A stretch of DNA of 64,000 nt from positions 1-64,000 of the forward strand of contig JBAYMJ010000001.1 of the NCBI GenBank assembly GCA_041663565.1, in the 5' to 3' direction. How positions within the stretch are numbered: position 1 is the first letter of the stretch; every line of letters begins with the position of its first letter. This stretch comes from CAINOH01 sp041663565 (lineage in GTDB: Archaea > Micrarchaeota > Micrarchaeia > Norongarragalinales > CAINOH01). Shown here one piece after another: positions 32,345 to 39,530 of this stretch. The translations under genes and the position numbers were made by a program. Under the pieces are notes generated by a model, which did not search any database, was not told where the DNA came from, and saw only the letters and a list, made by a program, of their open reading frames with translations.

Positions 32345-32425
32345 CCGCCGGCAGGGGCCAAAAAAACAAATAGGAAAATAAAAAAAATGAAAAAGGAGGA
32401 AAAGAAAATGGAAGCGGCGCCGCAA
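32345..32425 (-). terminator. Hairpin and T tract after the aldolase gene
   Basis: Just beyond the aldolase stop the minus strand has the GGCGCTGAGTTGCGGCGCC stem-loop, followed by a long series of T runs (up to eight). This is a typical strong terminator layout. Confidence 0.65.
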
Positions 32426-32426
32426 C

Positions 32427-33368
32427 TCAGCGCCCGTACTTCGCCATCATTTCCTTGATTTGCTTGGTCATGGCAATCGCGTTCTTGTGGTCGCGCTGCC
32501 ACATGTTGCGGCCGAAGATGATGCCGGTCACGCCGCCCTTCATCACATTCTCAAGCTTCTTGACAAGGTCGGCGTCGCCCATCTTCTCCCCGCCTGAAAT
32601 CAGCACCATCGTGCGGCCGGCTGACTCGACAACCCGCTTGACGCGCTCCTCGTCGGATGCGGCCTCCAGTGCGAGGTACTGCTTGTAGTCGTCGTCCTTT
32701 GAGCAGAGCTTTTCGTAGTCGGCCAGCTTTTCGGGCTTGACTTTCTTGGGGATGTTGACCTTGACTATGTCCGCGCCAAGCTCGTTTGCGACCCTCGCCG
32801 CATAGTCAACCGCGTAAAGGGAAGTCTGGCCGCCCTTCTTGTCAATTGCCTCGCCGCGCGGGTAGGACCACACTATGAGGGGCATTCCGAACCTCTCGCA
32901 TTCGGCGCGCACCGAGTTGAGCTGCGCGATGTCGCGGTCCTGCGCGGGCGAGCCCGTGTAGAGCGTATAGCCGACTGCGTCTGCACCAAGCGCAACGGCC
33001 TCCTCAACAGTGCCCGTAAGGGGCGAGAACGCCTGCGCGTCGGACGGGATGGTGGTCTTGCCGTTGAGCTTGAGCACAAGGGGGACTTCGCCTGCGTACT
33101 CCTTCATGTACTTCCTTGCCAGGCCGATGTGAATCGCAACTGCGGAGTATCCGCCTTCCTTTGCAAGCTTCATCACGTATTCCGGGTCCTTGCTTACGGG
33201 ATTCGGGAAAAAGTCGACCGGGCCGTGCTCGAGCCCCTGGTCGTAGGGCAAAATCATGAGCGTGCCGTTCTTTGGCCCGTGCTCGTAAAGGAGCCTGTGC
33301 ATCCTCGTGCGCTTGCCTAGGCCCACGTCGAGGTCCTTGAGTGCAGGTGCCTTGAATTCAGTTGCCAT
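32427..33368 (-). CDS. fba: Class I fructose-bisphosphate aldolase, archaeal/DhnA type
   Basis: A 313-residue TIM-barrel aldolase of the archaeal DhnA-type class I group, cleaving or forming fructose 1,6-bisphosphate. MILPYDQGLEHGPVDFF is the family start motif; the Schiff-base Lys is in ADIVKVNIP (about residue 195); LISGGEKMGDADLV and GVTGIIFGRNMWQ give the phosphate site. ATG at 33368 has GGAGGT upstream; the longer frame to 33491 overlaps the phosphatase gene and is not conserved-looking. It follows the fructose bisphosphatase gene by 65 bases on the same strand, so both steps of the gluconeogenic arm are co-encoded. Confidence 0.92.
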   Translation of the reverse strand: MATEFKAPALKDLDVGLGKRTRMHRLLYEHGPKNGTLMILPYDQGLEHGPVDFFPNPVSKDPEYVMKLAKEGGYSAVAIHIGLARKYMKEYAGEVPLVLKLNGKTTIPSDAQAFSPLTGTVEEAVALGADAVGYTLYTGSPAQDRDIAQLNSVRAECERFGMPLIVWSYPRGEAIDKKGGQTSLYAVDYAARVANELGADIVKVNIPKKVKPEKLADYEKLCSKDDDYKQYLALEAASDEERVKRVVESAGRTMVLISGGEKMGDADLVKKLENVMKGGVTGIIFGRNMWQRDHKNAIAMTKQIKEMMAKYGR

Positions 33369-33433
33369 TTGCCAAAACCTACCTCCAAAAATAATCTGGT
33401 GAGATATCCCTAAACATTTCAAATTCCGGCCTT

Positions 33434-34447
33434 TTATTTGGCCGCCTTGGGCCTGCAGTTGTGCTTGTTGTCCTCCTTTATCTTGTGCCACCAGGCGTCG
33501 GCCTGGCTCTTGAAATGGTGCTGGGACTCTATGGTGCGCACCGTACCCGACTGCGCGTCCATCACGACTGTGCTTGTGACCGCGCCGTTGTCGGTGAAGC
33601 GCACGCCCTTGATGAGCGGGCCGTCGGTGACGCCGGATGCGATGAACATCGACTGGTCGCCCTTGACCAGGTCGTTGAGCTTGAGTACGCGCTCGGGGTC
33701 GCCTATTCCCATCTTTATTGCGCGCTCGCGCTCCTCTGGCTTGCGGAACTTGAGCGTCCCCTGCATGTCGCCGCCCAGGGTCTTCAGGGCAGCAGCTGCA
33801 AGCACGCCTTCGGGCGCGCCGCCAATCCCGAGGAGCATGTCGATGCCGGAGTAGTCGAATACCGTTGATATTGCTGCGGACACGTCGCCGTCGCCGATTA
33901 GGCGGATGCGTGCACCGGCATGCCTCACCTGGTGGATGAGGTCCTTGTGCCTGTCGCGCTCAAGGATGATGACCGTAAGCTCAGCAGGGTCCTTTCCGAG
34001 CTTGTCTGCAACCGCGTAGACGTTGTCCTGCACGCTCGCGTTGATGTCAATTGCGCCCTTTGCCTTGGGTCCGACCGCAATCTTGTCCATGTAAGTGTCA
34101 GGGGCCTTGAGCAGCGTGCCCTTGGGGCCTGCCGCCATCACCGCGATGGCGTTGATGCCTCCCTTTGCGCAGATGTTGGTGCCCTCGAGGGGGTCAACTG
34201 CGATGTCGATTTCAGTTCCCCTGCCCGTGCCCACGTGCTCGCCTATGTAGAGCATGGGCGCCTCGTCGCGCTCACCTTCGCCTATGACGATCTCGCCTTT
34301 GAAATCAAGGGTGTTGAACGCGTCGCGCATGGCGGTGACGGCCGCCTGGTCTGCAGCATCGTTGTCGCCCCTGCCCACCCAGTGGGCTGAAGCGTAGGCG
34401 GCAGCCTCGGTCACGCGCACGAAGTCCAATGCCAAGTTATGGTCCAT
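33434..34447 (-). CDS. glpX: Class II fructose-1,6-bisphosphatase (GlpX type)
   Basis: A 337-residue Li+-sensitive phosphatase of the bacterial GlpX family. Metal-site motifs are GEGERDEAPMLYIGE and DIAVDPLEGTN; substrate-loop motifs are IGGAPEGVLAAAALK and the late SGVTDG. It removes the C1 phosphate of fructose 1,6-bisphosphate. Most archaea instead use the bifunctional FBP aldolase/phosphatase, so this enzyme is unusual and probably bacterial in origin. GGGGAG lies about 10 bases before the ATG. It is paired with the aldolase gene downstream. Confidence 0.93.
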   Translation of the reverse strand: MDHNLALDFVRVTEAAAYASAHWVGRGDNDAADQAAVTAMRDAFNTLDFKGEIVIGEGERDEAPMLYIGEHVGTGRGTEIDIAVDPLEGTNICAKGGINAIAVMAAGPKGTLLKAPDTYMDKIAVGPKAKGAIDINASVQDNVYAVADKLGKDPAELTVIILERDRHKDLIHQVRHAGARIRLIGDGDVSAAISTVFDYSGIDMLLGIGGAPEGVLAAAALKTLGGDMQGTLKFRKPEERERAIKMGIGDPERVLKLNDLVKGDQSMFIASGVTDGPLIKGVRFTDNGAVTSTVVMDAQSGTVRTIESQHHFKSQADAWWHKIKEDNKHNCRPKAAK

Positions 34448-34539
34448 TTAGTATGCACTCCCCTGTAGCTAGTTGTCTCGATTAATGCGCTTGAACGCAA
34501 GGAATGATTGGGAATGAGAAAGAGGGCGTTTTTGGCTTC

Positions 34540-34682
34540 CAAGCCACCTAGTCACACCGGGTTACCCCCGTTGGGTTGAAGCCCTCGGTCCCTCCTCCCC
34601 TTCCACTCTGTTCGGTTTTCTTATATGGGTCTTCCCTTCGCCTGAGGGACGCCATCTGGCCGCCCCATCTTAGGCAAAAGTA
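34540..34682. other. Noncoding region with structured-RNA character
   Basis: The 343-base gap between glpX (minus) and the nucleotidyltransferase (plus) has no ORF that looks real. Bases 34540-34682 contain several nested stems: GCCTGAG/CTTAGGC around 34640-34675 enclosing a GCC-ATCT-GGC hairpin, and a CGGG/CCCG stem near 34557-34572. I recognise no RNA family (not SRP RNA or RNase P RNA). The segment GGAAGACCCA with a following AAAC recurs at bases 40-58 of the window. Strand is not determined; plus-strand TATA boxes at 34697-34706 and 34750-34757 lie beyond it. Confidence 0.35.
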
Positions 34683-34711
34683 TGAAGAAGTATGAATTAT
34701 TAAAGGTTTTC

Positions 34712-34728
34712 CTGCAACGTAGAGTTGC
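34712..34728 (+). repeat. Short inverted repeat in the leader region
   Basis: TGCAAC and GTTGCA form a 6-bp stem around a 5-base loop, between two TATA-like elements upstream of the RHH-nucleotidyltransferase gene. It could be an operator for the ribbon-helix-helix domain of that protein. Confidence 0.4.
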
Positions 34729-34790
34729 AAGTATTACGGAGTATGAATGCTTTATATTGCCGGCTTTTGATACTACTTGGGGTTAGACTG

Positions 34791-35648
34791 ATGGAGCGAA
34801 TCACGATTACAATCGACGACGCGCTGCTTCGCCAGATTGACAACACCATCGACGGCCACGAGGTCAAGAATCGCTCGCACGCAATCGACCGCATACTCAA
34901 GAAGGCCCTGTCCTCCACGCTTGCGCGCCAGGCCGTTGTGCTTGCAGGCGGAAGCGACGACCGCCTCGCCCTGCCTTCCGGAAAGGCAATCAAACCCCTG
35001 CTGGAAGTCGGCGGCAAGCCGGTGATTGAGCACATCATAGGCCAGTTCAAAAGGTACGGCCTGGACGAGGCCATCATCTGCCTTTCGATGCAGGGCGAAG
35101 GAATCAAGGCCAAGCTGCAGGAAGGAAAGTCCATAGGCATGAAGATAAACTACCTGTGGGAGAACTCGCCATCCGGAAGCGCCGGCGGCCTGCTCCTTGC
35201 AAAGCCCCTGGTCAAAGACACGTTCATACTCTCCTACGCGGACGTGCTTTACGACGAACTCGACATCTCTGACATGATACAGTTCCACAAGGCAAACAAG
35301 GCCCTCTGCACCCTTGCGCTTGCGAACGTGCGCGACGCAAAGAACTACGGAGTTGCGAAGATGCGCGGAAGCCAAATCATCGACTTTTCGGAGAAACCGG
35401 ACGCCACCTCAAGCAACTTGGTCAACGCGGGCATCGCAATCTGCGAACCCGAGATATTCGACCTGTACAAGCCGGGAATCAAGAGCTTCGAATCAGACCT
35501 CCTTCCCCTGATTGCGGAGAAGCAGAAGCTGTTCGGCTACGTCTACTCCGGGCCGTGGTTCGAGCTCGGCTCGCAGACACAGGTAGATGCGGCGAAAAAG
35601 TACTACTCGCCGAAGAAGGAAGACGCTGCGGAAGAGAAGAAGGGCTGA
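34791..35648 (+). CDS. Ribbon-helix-helix / sugar-phosphate nucleotidyltransferase fusion
   Basis: A 285-residue protein with two parts. Residues 1-42 (MERITITIDDALLRQIDNTI to the KKAL helix) are a typical ribbon-helix-helix DNA-binding motif of the CopG/Arc type. Residues 48-270 are a sugar-1-phosphate nucleotidyltransferase: AVVLAGGSDDR, KAIKPLLEVGGKPVIEHII, an SYADVLYD motif in place of the usual D-x-D region, and FSEKP. Enzymes of this fold activate sugars with NTPs. The signature loop reads GGSDDR rather than GGxGTRL. ATG at 34791 starts the RHH strand; TTTATATT (34750-34757) is a plausible TATA. A sugar-sensing or self-regulating enzyme is a possible meaning. Confidence 0.85.
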   Translation: MERITITIDDALLRQIDNTIDGHEVKNRSHAIDRILKKALSSTLARQAVVLAGGSDDRLALPSGKAIKPLLEVGGKPVIEHIIGQFKRYGLDEAIICLSMQGEGIKAKLQEGKSIGMKINYLWENSPSGSAGGLLLAKPLVKDTFILSYADVLYDELDISDMIQFHKANKALCTLALANVRDAKNYGVAKMRGSQIIDFSEKPDATSSNLVNAGIAICEPEIFDLYKPGIKSFESDLLPLIAEKQKLFGYVYSGPWFELGSQTQVDAAKKYYSPKKEDAAEEKKG

Positions 35649-35662
35649 ACTATTTCTTCCGG

Positions 35663-36016
35663 CTAACGCACGCGATAACCAAAGCGTTTTTCGTATCCTT
35701 TGTGGTCGAACCACTCAAGGATAACCGCTATGATTTCGACATCGTTTCCCTTGATCGAATAAATCAGACGCCAGCCACCCGGCAAGTCGTATTTCCGAAG
35801 GTTGTCTATCCTATACCGCAGGACGTATTCCCGTGGCCAGAGCCGCTTTGGGATGACTACGCCCACCAACGGATTTTCCAATAGGCCCGCAATCGCCCGA
35901 TTCAGAAAGCCTGCAAGCACCCGCTCCTCGGACCGCCCGACTTTCAGCTGTTCGAACTCCGCCTTGACGCGCTCGTCCGCGAATGCTACTTTCCTTTGCC
36001 TTTGGTCCGCTTTCAA
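35663..36016 (-). CDS. RelE/ParE-like toxin
   Basis: A 117-residue protein of the archaeal RelE-like toxin family, with KVAFADERV at the start, the RYRIDNLRKYDLPGGWRLIY block and the end motif ILEWFDHKGYEKRFGY. Relatives cleave mRNA on the ribosome or inhibit growth. The start is TTG at 36016, located within the coding frame of the upstream winged-helix gene. It is convergent with the nucleotidyltransferase gene (15 bases between stops). Confidence 0.85.
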   Translation of the reverse strand: MKADQRQRKVAFADERVKAEFEQLKVGRSEERVLAGFLNRAIAGLLENPLVGVVIPKRLWPREYVLRYRIDNLRKYDLPGGWRLIYSIKGNDVEIIAVILEWFDHKGYEKRFGYRVR

Positions 36017-36302
36017 AGATTACTAGCCCCTTTTGCTTCAATTCCGCAATACCATCCGGATCCCACAGCCACGTCACGGTCTTGTCCGGCTCGACGTGAA
36101 TCTTTCCGGAATACTCAAGGTAGTCCAAAATCGTAGTGTAGGTTGTCCAGAGGACTTTTTTAGGAAGCGCACGCCAGATTTCCGTCAAAGTCAGGTCGCT
36201 TTTGTTGTCGTAAAGCGCCTTCTCCACCATCAGCACGGTATCAAGGCGCGGGTAGCGGTCGAGGTTGCGGGGCTTGAATTTTACGAAAGCCGTTGCGGAC
36301 AT
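35811..36302 (-). CDS. Winged-helix protein, candidate antitoxin
   Basis: A putative partner of the RelE-like toxin. The believable part is residues 1-95: a winged-helix fold with LTLTEIWRALPKKVLWTTYT as recognition region and a wing containing KTVTWLWDP. After GLVIFES the frame continues to a stop at 35811 entirely within the toxin gene in another frame (about 206 bases of overlap), and that part looks like nonsense. So either the frame is really extended or a frameshift has removed the natural end. ATG at 36302. DNA-binding antitoxin is inferred from position only. Confidence 0.55.
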   Translation of the reverse strand: MSATAFVKFKPRNLDRYPRLDTVLMVEKALYDNKSDLTLTEIWRALPKKVLWTTYTTILDYLEYSGKIHVEPDKTVTWLWDPDGIAELKQKGLVIFESGPKAKESSIRGRARQGGVRTAESRAVRGAGACRLSESGDCGPIGKSVGGRSHPKAALATGIRPAV

Positions 36303-36343
36303 ATTAATCACTTGATAAATTAATCAGCGGATAAACTATTAAT
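36303..36343 (-). promoter_or_regulatory. ATTAAT repeats upstream of the winged-helix/toxin pair
   Basis: ATTAATCA occurs at 36303-36310 and 36319-36326, 16 bases apart, and ATTAAT again at 36338-36343. The near-palindrome TGATAAATTAATCA (36313-36326) overlaps the middle copy. The region is AT-rich and contains TATA-like elements, so operator and core promoter may coincide, as in autoregulated toxin-antitoxin operons. Confidence 0.45.
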
Positions 36344-36356
36344 ACTGCGGTCGAGG

Positions 36357-37961
36357 CTACTCCATCCGCCTTATTGTCGTTGCCCCGTTCGGCCCCTTGG
36401 TCTTCTTGACTGGGGGGATATGACGGAACCCCTGCTCGTCAACAATCGGCGCGGAATACTTGCCCGTTGGCGCAATCACGCGGTCGAAAAACGGGGTTGC
36501 GTCCTTGGCCGCGCCGTTTCCTGGGGCAGGCAACGCCTGCTGTTCCGCTGAAAAACCCTGGCTGCGCGCCATGCCTATGAACTGCCTTGCAAGCTCAAGC
36601 CTCCCGGAATCCTCCGGCGTGAACTTCCCGTACGCCTGGCCCCACATTTTTTCAATCCGTTCCAACTCTCTTTTGGTCCTGGCGTCAATGTCCGGCTTGC
36701 CGCCCTTTGCAGCGGCGAACCGCACTATCGCTTCGCCTAGCCTCGCATCCGCCTGGTAAACCCTCCTGCTGGCCTCCGGAAGCTTGGAACTTTCCGCATA
36801 GGGGTTCAGGTTCCCCAAAAGCAGGGGCTGAGAGGCGGCAGCCGCCCCGTCCGCGTCGCGTTCCTTCCGGATAAGCAGGAGGTCGTTGCCTGCGTCGGCG
36901 ATGCCGCGCCTGCGCTCGTTGACGCTTTCCGTGAAGCGGCGGCTGCCTTCGGAAGCTGCGTCCTCCTGCGCGCGCCTGTAACGGAAATACTTCTGCAGCG
37001 GGGAAATGCCCTCCGGCCTAGCGCCCATCGACTTCAGGTGCCCCATCAACGAGTAGATTGCGTCTGTCTCCGGCTTGCCCTTCAGCACTATTGAAAGCGG
37101 GCGGAAACCATCCTGCGCAAGGTCGGCCGGGATGCCGTGGCTTTCGTAGAGGTCGGCAAGCGCGGCAACACCGGGGTGCGAAAAGACTGGTTTTGGCGCC
37201 GGCACTACTGACTTGCCGCCTTTCTGGGGCTCCTTTAATGCAGCATCCTTTCCAACCGGAACGGGAAGACCGGACCGCGGCCGGGCATTGCGCATCCAGC
37301 GCCTTTCCTCCTGCGCAACCTCGCGCTGCCTTGCAATCTTGGAGGCCGCGCGGGAGAGCATGCGCAACTGCATCGAGTTGGACGCCGCAGACTTGGCAGC
37401 GCCCGCGGGCTCCTGTCTCATCACCCGGCCCATCTCGGCCCCGCCTGTCTTTGGCCGGGGGACGAAATGCCTCTTGAGCACGCGCTTGGGCTTCGAGGCG
37501 GACGGGGCACCGGGCGCGCTTGGCCCGTCCTCGAACATCCAGTCGTGAACGGGGTGTGAAAGCGCGCTTTGCCTTAATCCCCTTTCGTTCTCCCCGCGCC
37601 TGTCGCTGCGCTCGCGGATGATGTTGTCAGCCATGCGCCTTAGCTGCCTTTCCTGGGGGCTTGGCTTGCGGTCGCTCTCGAACAGGTCCTGGAGGCGGTC
37701 ATACTCCGCAGCGGACAATGCGCGCGGCCCCTTCGGCTTTTCCGGCTCGTACATCCAGTCGTACGCCGGGACCGCGGTTTTTGATGCTGCCTTTCGGGCA
37801 TCCTCTTGGGCCCTAGCCTTCTTGCGTTCCTTGAGGAACAGGTCAACCTGCTTCCTTATTGCGTCAGACTCCGCCTGGCCGGGGCGCAACAGGGGCGGCT
37901 TTTCCTTCCTGCCGGACAACAGGCCGCTTATCTTGGATTTGAGGTTGGAAAATAGGCCCAA
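36357..37961 (-). CDS. Unknown basic protein with two DWM(Y/F)E motifs
   Basis: A 534-residue cytoplasmic protein, no signal peptide or membrane helix. It is rich in Arg, Lys, Ala and Pro with long probably disordered stretches. A short motif occurs twice, PAYDWMYEPEKP (about 66-77) and HPVHDWMFEDGP (about 136-147), which could be a linear interaction motif. The middle and end are more ordered (helices from about 265). Start codon is TTG at 37961; no in-frame ATG precedes the first motif. The gene begins 6 bases after the previous stop and is the last in a packed operon. No family recognised. Confidence 0.7.
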   Translation of the reverse strand: MGLFSNLKSKISGLLSGRKEKPPLLRPGQAESDAIRKQVDLFLKERKKARAQEDARKAASKTAVPAYDWMYEPEKPKGPRALSAAEYDRLQDLFESDRKPSPQERQLRRMADNIIRERSDRRGENERGLRQSALSHPVHDWMFEDGPSAPGAPSASKPKRVLKRHFVPRPKTGGAEMGRVMRQEPAGAAKSAASNSMQLRMLSRAASKIARQREVAQEERRWMRNARPRSGLPVPVGKDAALKEPQKGGKSVVPAPKPVFSHPGVAALADLYESHGIPADLAQDGFRPLSIVLKGKPETDAIYSLMGHLKSMGARPEGISPLQKYFRYRRAQEDAASEGSRRFTESVNERRRGIADAGNDLLLIRKERDADGAAAASQPLLLGNLNPYAESSKLPEASRRVYQADARLGEAIVRFAAAKGGKPDIDARTKRELERIEKMWGQAYGKFTPEDSGRLELARQFIGMARSQGFSAEQQALPAPGNGAAKDATPFFDRVIAPTGKYSAPIVDEQGFRHIPPVKKTKGPNGATTIRRME

Positions 37962-37967
37962 TGGAAA

Positions 37968-38597
37968 TCACTCAGGAGCGATTGCTTTATCCGCAAAGCT
38001 GTGCGGATTTTTTCGCATGACAGTGTCAACGGCTTCGGATACTAGCTTCTTCTTCCATTGCTCATTTGACAGGAACGTGGACATCACGCCGACGGCCTGC
38101 TTGGGGCCGTACTTGGGGTACTCTTCCAGCTTTTCCCTCGCCAAATTCGGGGTGTCAAACTCCGGGTTCAGGACAAACAGCCTCTTGATGGACCCGTCAA
38201 CATCCTTTTCGGTGTACCCCTCCTTTAGGAAGAACTCGCTGATTTGCTGGATGCAATTCCGGTCCGACTTGCGGATTAAATCAAGAACAGAGTGGATGTC
38301 TTTCTCGAACTTGGCGGTATCAATCTTCGTCAAACCCGGGTTCCGTTTAAACTCGTCGGGTTTCTTGTCGTAGTGGGCCAGAATTTGCTTTTTCCTCGCT
38401 TCGTGCATTCTTGAAGCCAGCTTGTTTATGACGTTGCGCGAGAGCATCGCGCTCTCGCAGAGCTTATAGCGCTGGTACTGGCCCGGAGTCATATCCGACG
38501 GGCCGATGCTGCGTAGCTTGTTGTACTCGTGCAAAGTGGGCAGCTCGTCCTTGGGCGGAAGCGGGAAGAAGTTTATCCTGTTGGTTACGGCCGTCAT
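37968..38597 (-). CDS. Unknown helical cytoplasmic protein
   Basis: A 209-residue, mostly helical, charged protein without membrane segments. It contains RKKQILAHYDKKPDEFKR and a late EEYPKYGPKQAVGVMSTFLS segment. No family is recognised. It lies between the DUF424 gene (21 bases) and the DWM-motif gene (6 bases) on the same strand, so it is co-transcribed with them. Confidence 0.65.
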   Translation of the reverse strand: MTAVTNRINFFPLPPKDELPTLHEYNKLRSIGPSDMTPGQYQRYKLCESAMLSRNVINKLASRMHEARKKQILAHYDKKPDEFKRNPGLTKIDTAKFEKDIHSVLDLIRKSDRNCIQQISEFFLKEGYTEKDVDGSIKRLFVLNPEFDTPNLAREKLEEYPKYGPKQAVGVMSTFLSNEQWKKKLVSEAVDTVMRKNPHSFADKAIAPE

Positions 38598-38618
38598 GGG
38601 GTGTTCACAAAACGGGCG

Positions 38619-39032
38619 CTAAACCCGGTATACCTGGAGGTGGGACACCCCGCCAATCCTCTTCGCGCCGGCCTTGGACACGCCAAGGCAGCGGCACGCA
38701 AGCTCGACCGACTTCTCGCCGACTATGTTCACGTTGCCGGCTCCGCTCAGGGCGGAAATCACGGCCGGTTCGTCCACGACTTCGCCTTCGTAGAACCTGC
38801 GGTGCGTCTCAAGGTCAAGAATGAGGCCGTTGGACTCGAACTTCTTCCCAAGGCAATCCTTGTCGCAGACTGCGACTATTGTTGAAAAGCGCGAGACGTG
38901 CGTCTTGAGGTAGAAAGCCGCCTTGGGGGATTTTGCCGAGGCCTTGGAGGGCTTTGAAGCCGCGACTTTCCTTGCCTTGGCTGACTTTGCCTTGCCTGCG
39001 GGCTTTTTCATTGGAACAGCGGCTTTGGCCAA
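38619..39032 (-). CDS. DUF424 protein with Lys-rich N-terminal extension
   Basis: A 137-residue protein. From residue about 42 it matches DUF424, an archaeal family found near translation genes: THVSRFSTIVAVCDKDCLGK, LDLETHRRFYEGEVVDEPAV, NIVGEKSVELACRCLG and the end IGGVSHLQVYRV. Function is unknown; a role in ribosome or RNA biology is suspected from its context in other archaea. The first 40 residues are almost all Lys/Ala/Pro/Ser. The start is TTG at 39032, with GAGGTAG upstream; ATG at 39011 lacks an RBS. Confidence 0.85.
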   Translation of the reverse strand: MAKAAVPMKKPAGKAKSAKARKVAASKPSKASAKSPKAAFYLKTHVSRFSTIVAVCDKDCLGKKFESNGLILDLETHRRFYEGEVVDEPAVISALSGAGNVNIVGEKSVELACRCLGVSKAGAKRIGGVSHLQVYRV

Positions 39033-39040
39033 AATAAACT

Positions 39041-39526
39041 CTACCTCTTGACGGGTTTCTTCCCAAGGGCCCGTATCGCCTGCTGCAACCGCGGGTTGTT
39101 GGTGTGCACGAGCTTGTAGAAGTCAAACATGTGCCCGAGGACTACTTTGTCCCGCGCGGTTGCCTTGGTGCCCTTCACCAGCTCGCCAATCACCTCCGAA
39201 GCGACCAGGGGTTCCGGCGAGCTTTTGATTGTCTTGGGGGTGTACGCCCCGCTTATGGCGCCATACCGCTTGTAATCGAACGCGTTCGACTTGTTCTGCT
39301 GCGCGCGGACGTTATAGTTGAGCTGGGACGTCTTGACCCGGTGGCGCAAAAAGACGGGTATGGACTCGTTGAGAAAATGATAGAAACTCTCGCTGCCCTT
39401 CGCCTTCTCCGCAAGAACTCCCATTACCTTGTACTGGCTGGCGGGAACCTTGTGCAGGCCAACCACGCCTTTTACCGTCCTGCTTGCAGACAGTTCTGCC
39501 GACGCCACTTGAAATTTTCTTGCCAT
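39041..39526 (-). CDS. Unknown basic protein
   Basis: A 161-residue soluble protein with high Lys/Arg content and a Gln/Asn-rich central segment (VRAQQNKSNAFDYKRYG). No membrane segment. ATG at 39526 lies 4 bases after the stop of the upstream gene and its own stop is 8 bases before the DUF424 gene. No family recognised; a nucleic-acid-binding accessory protein is possible from its charge alone. Confidence 0.65.
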   Translation of the reverse strand: MARKFQVASAELSASRTVKGVVGLHKVPASQYKVMGVLAEKAKGSESFYHFLNESIPVFLRHRVKTSQLNYNVRAQQNKSNAFDYKRYGAISGAYTPKTIKSSPEPLVASEVIGELVKGTKATARDKVVLGHMFDFYKLVHTNNPRLQQAIRALGKKPVKR

Positions 39527-39530
39527 GATA

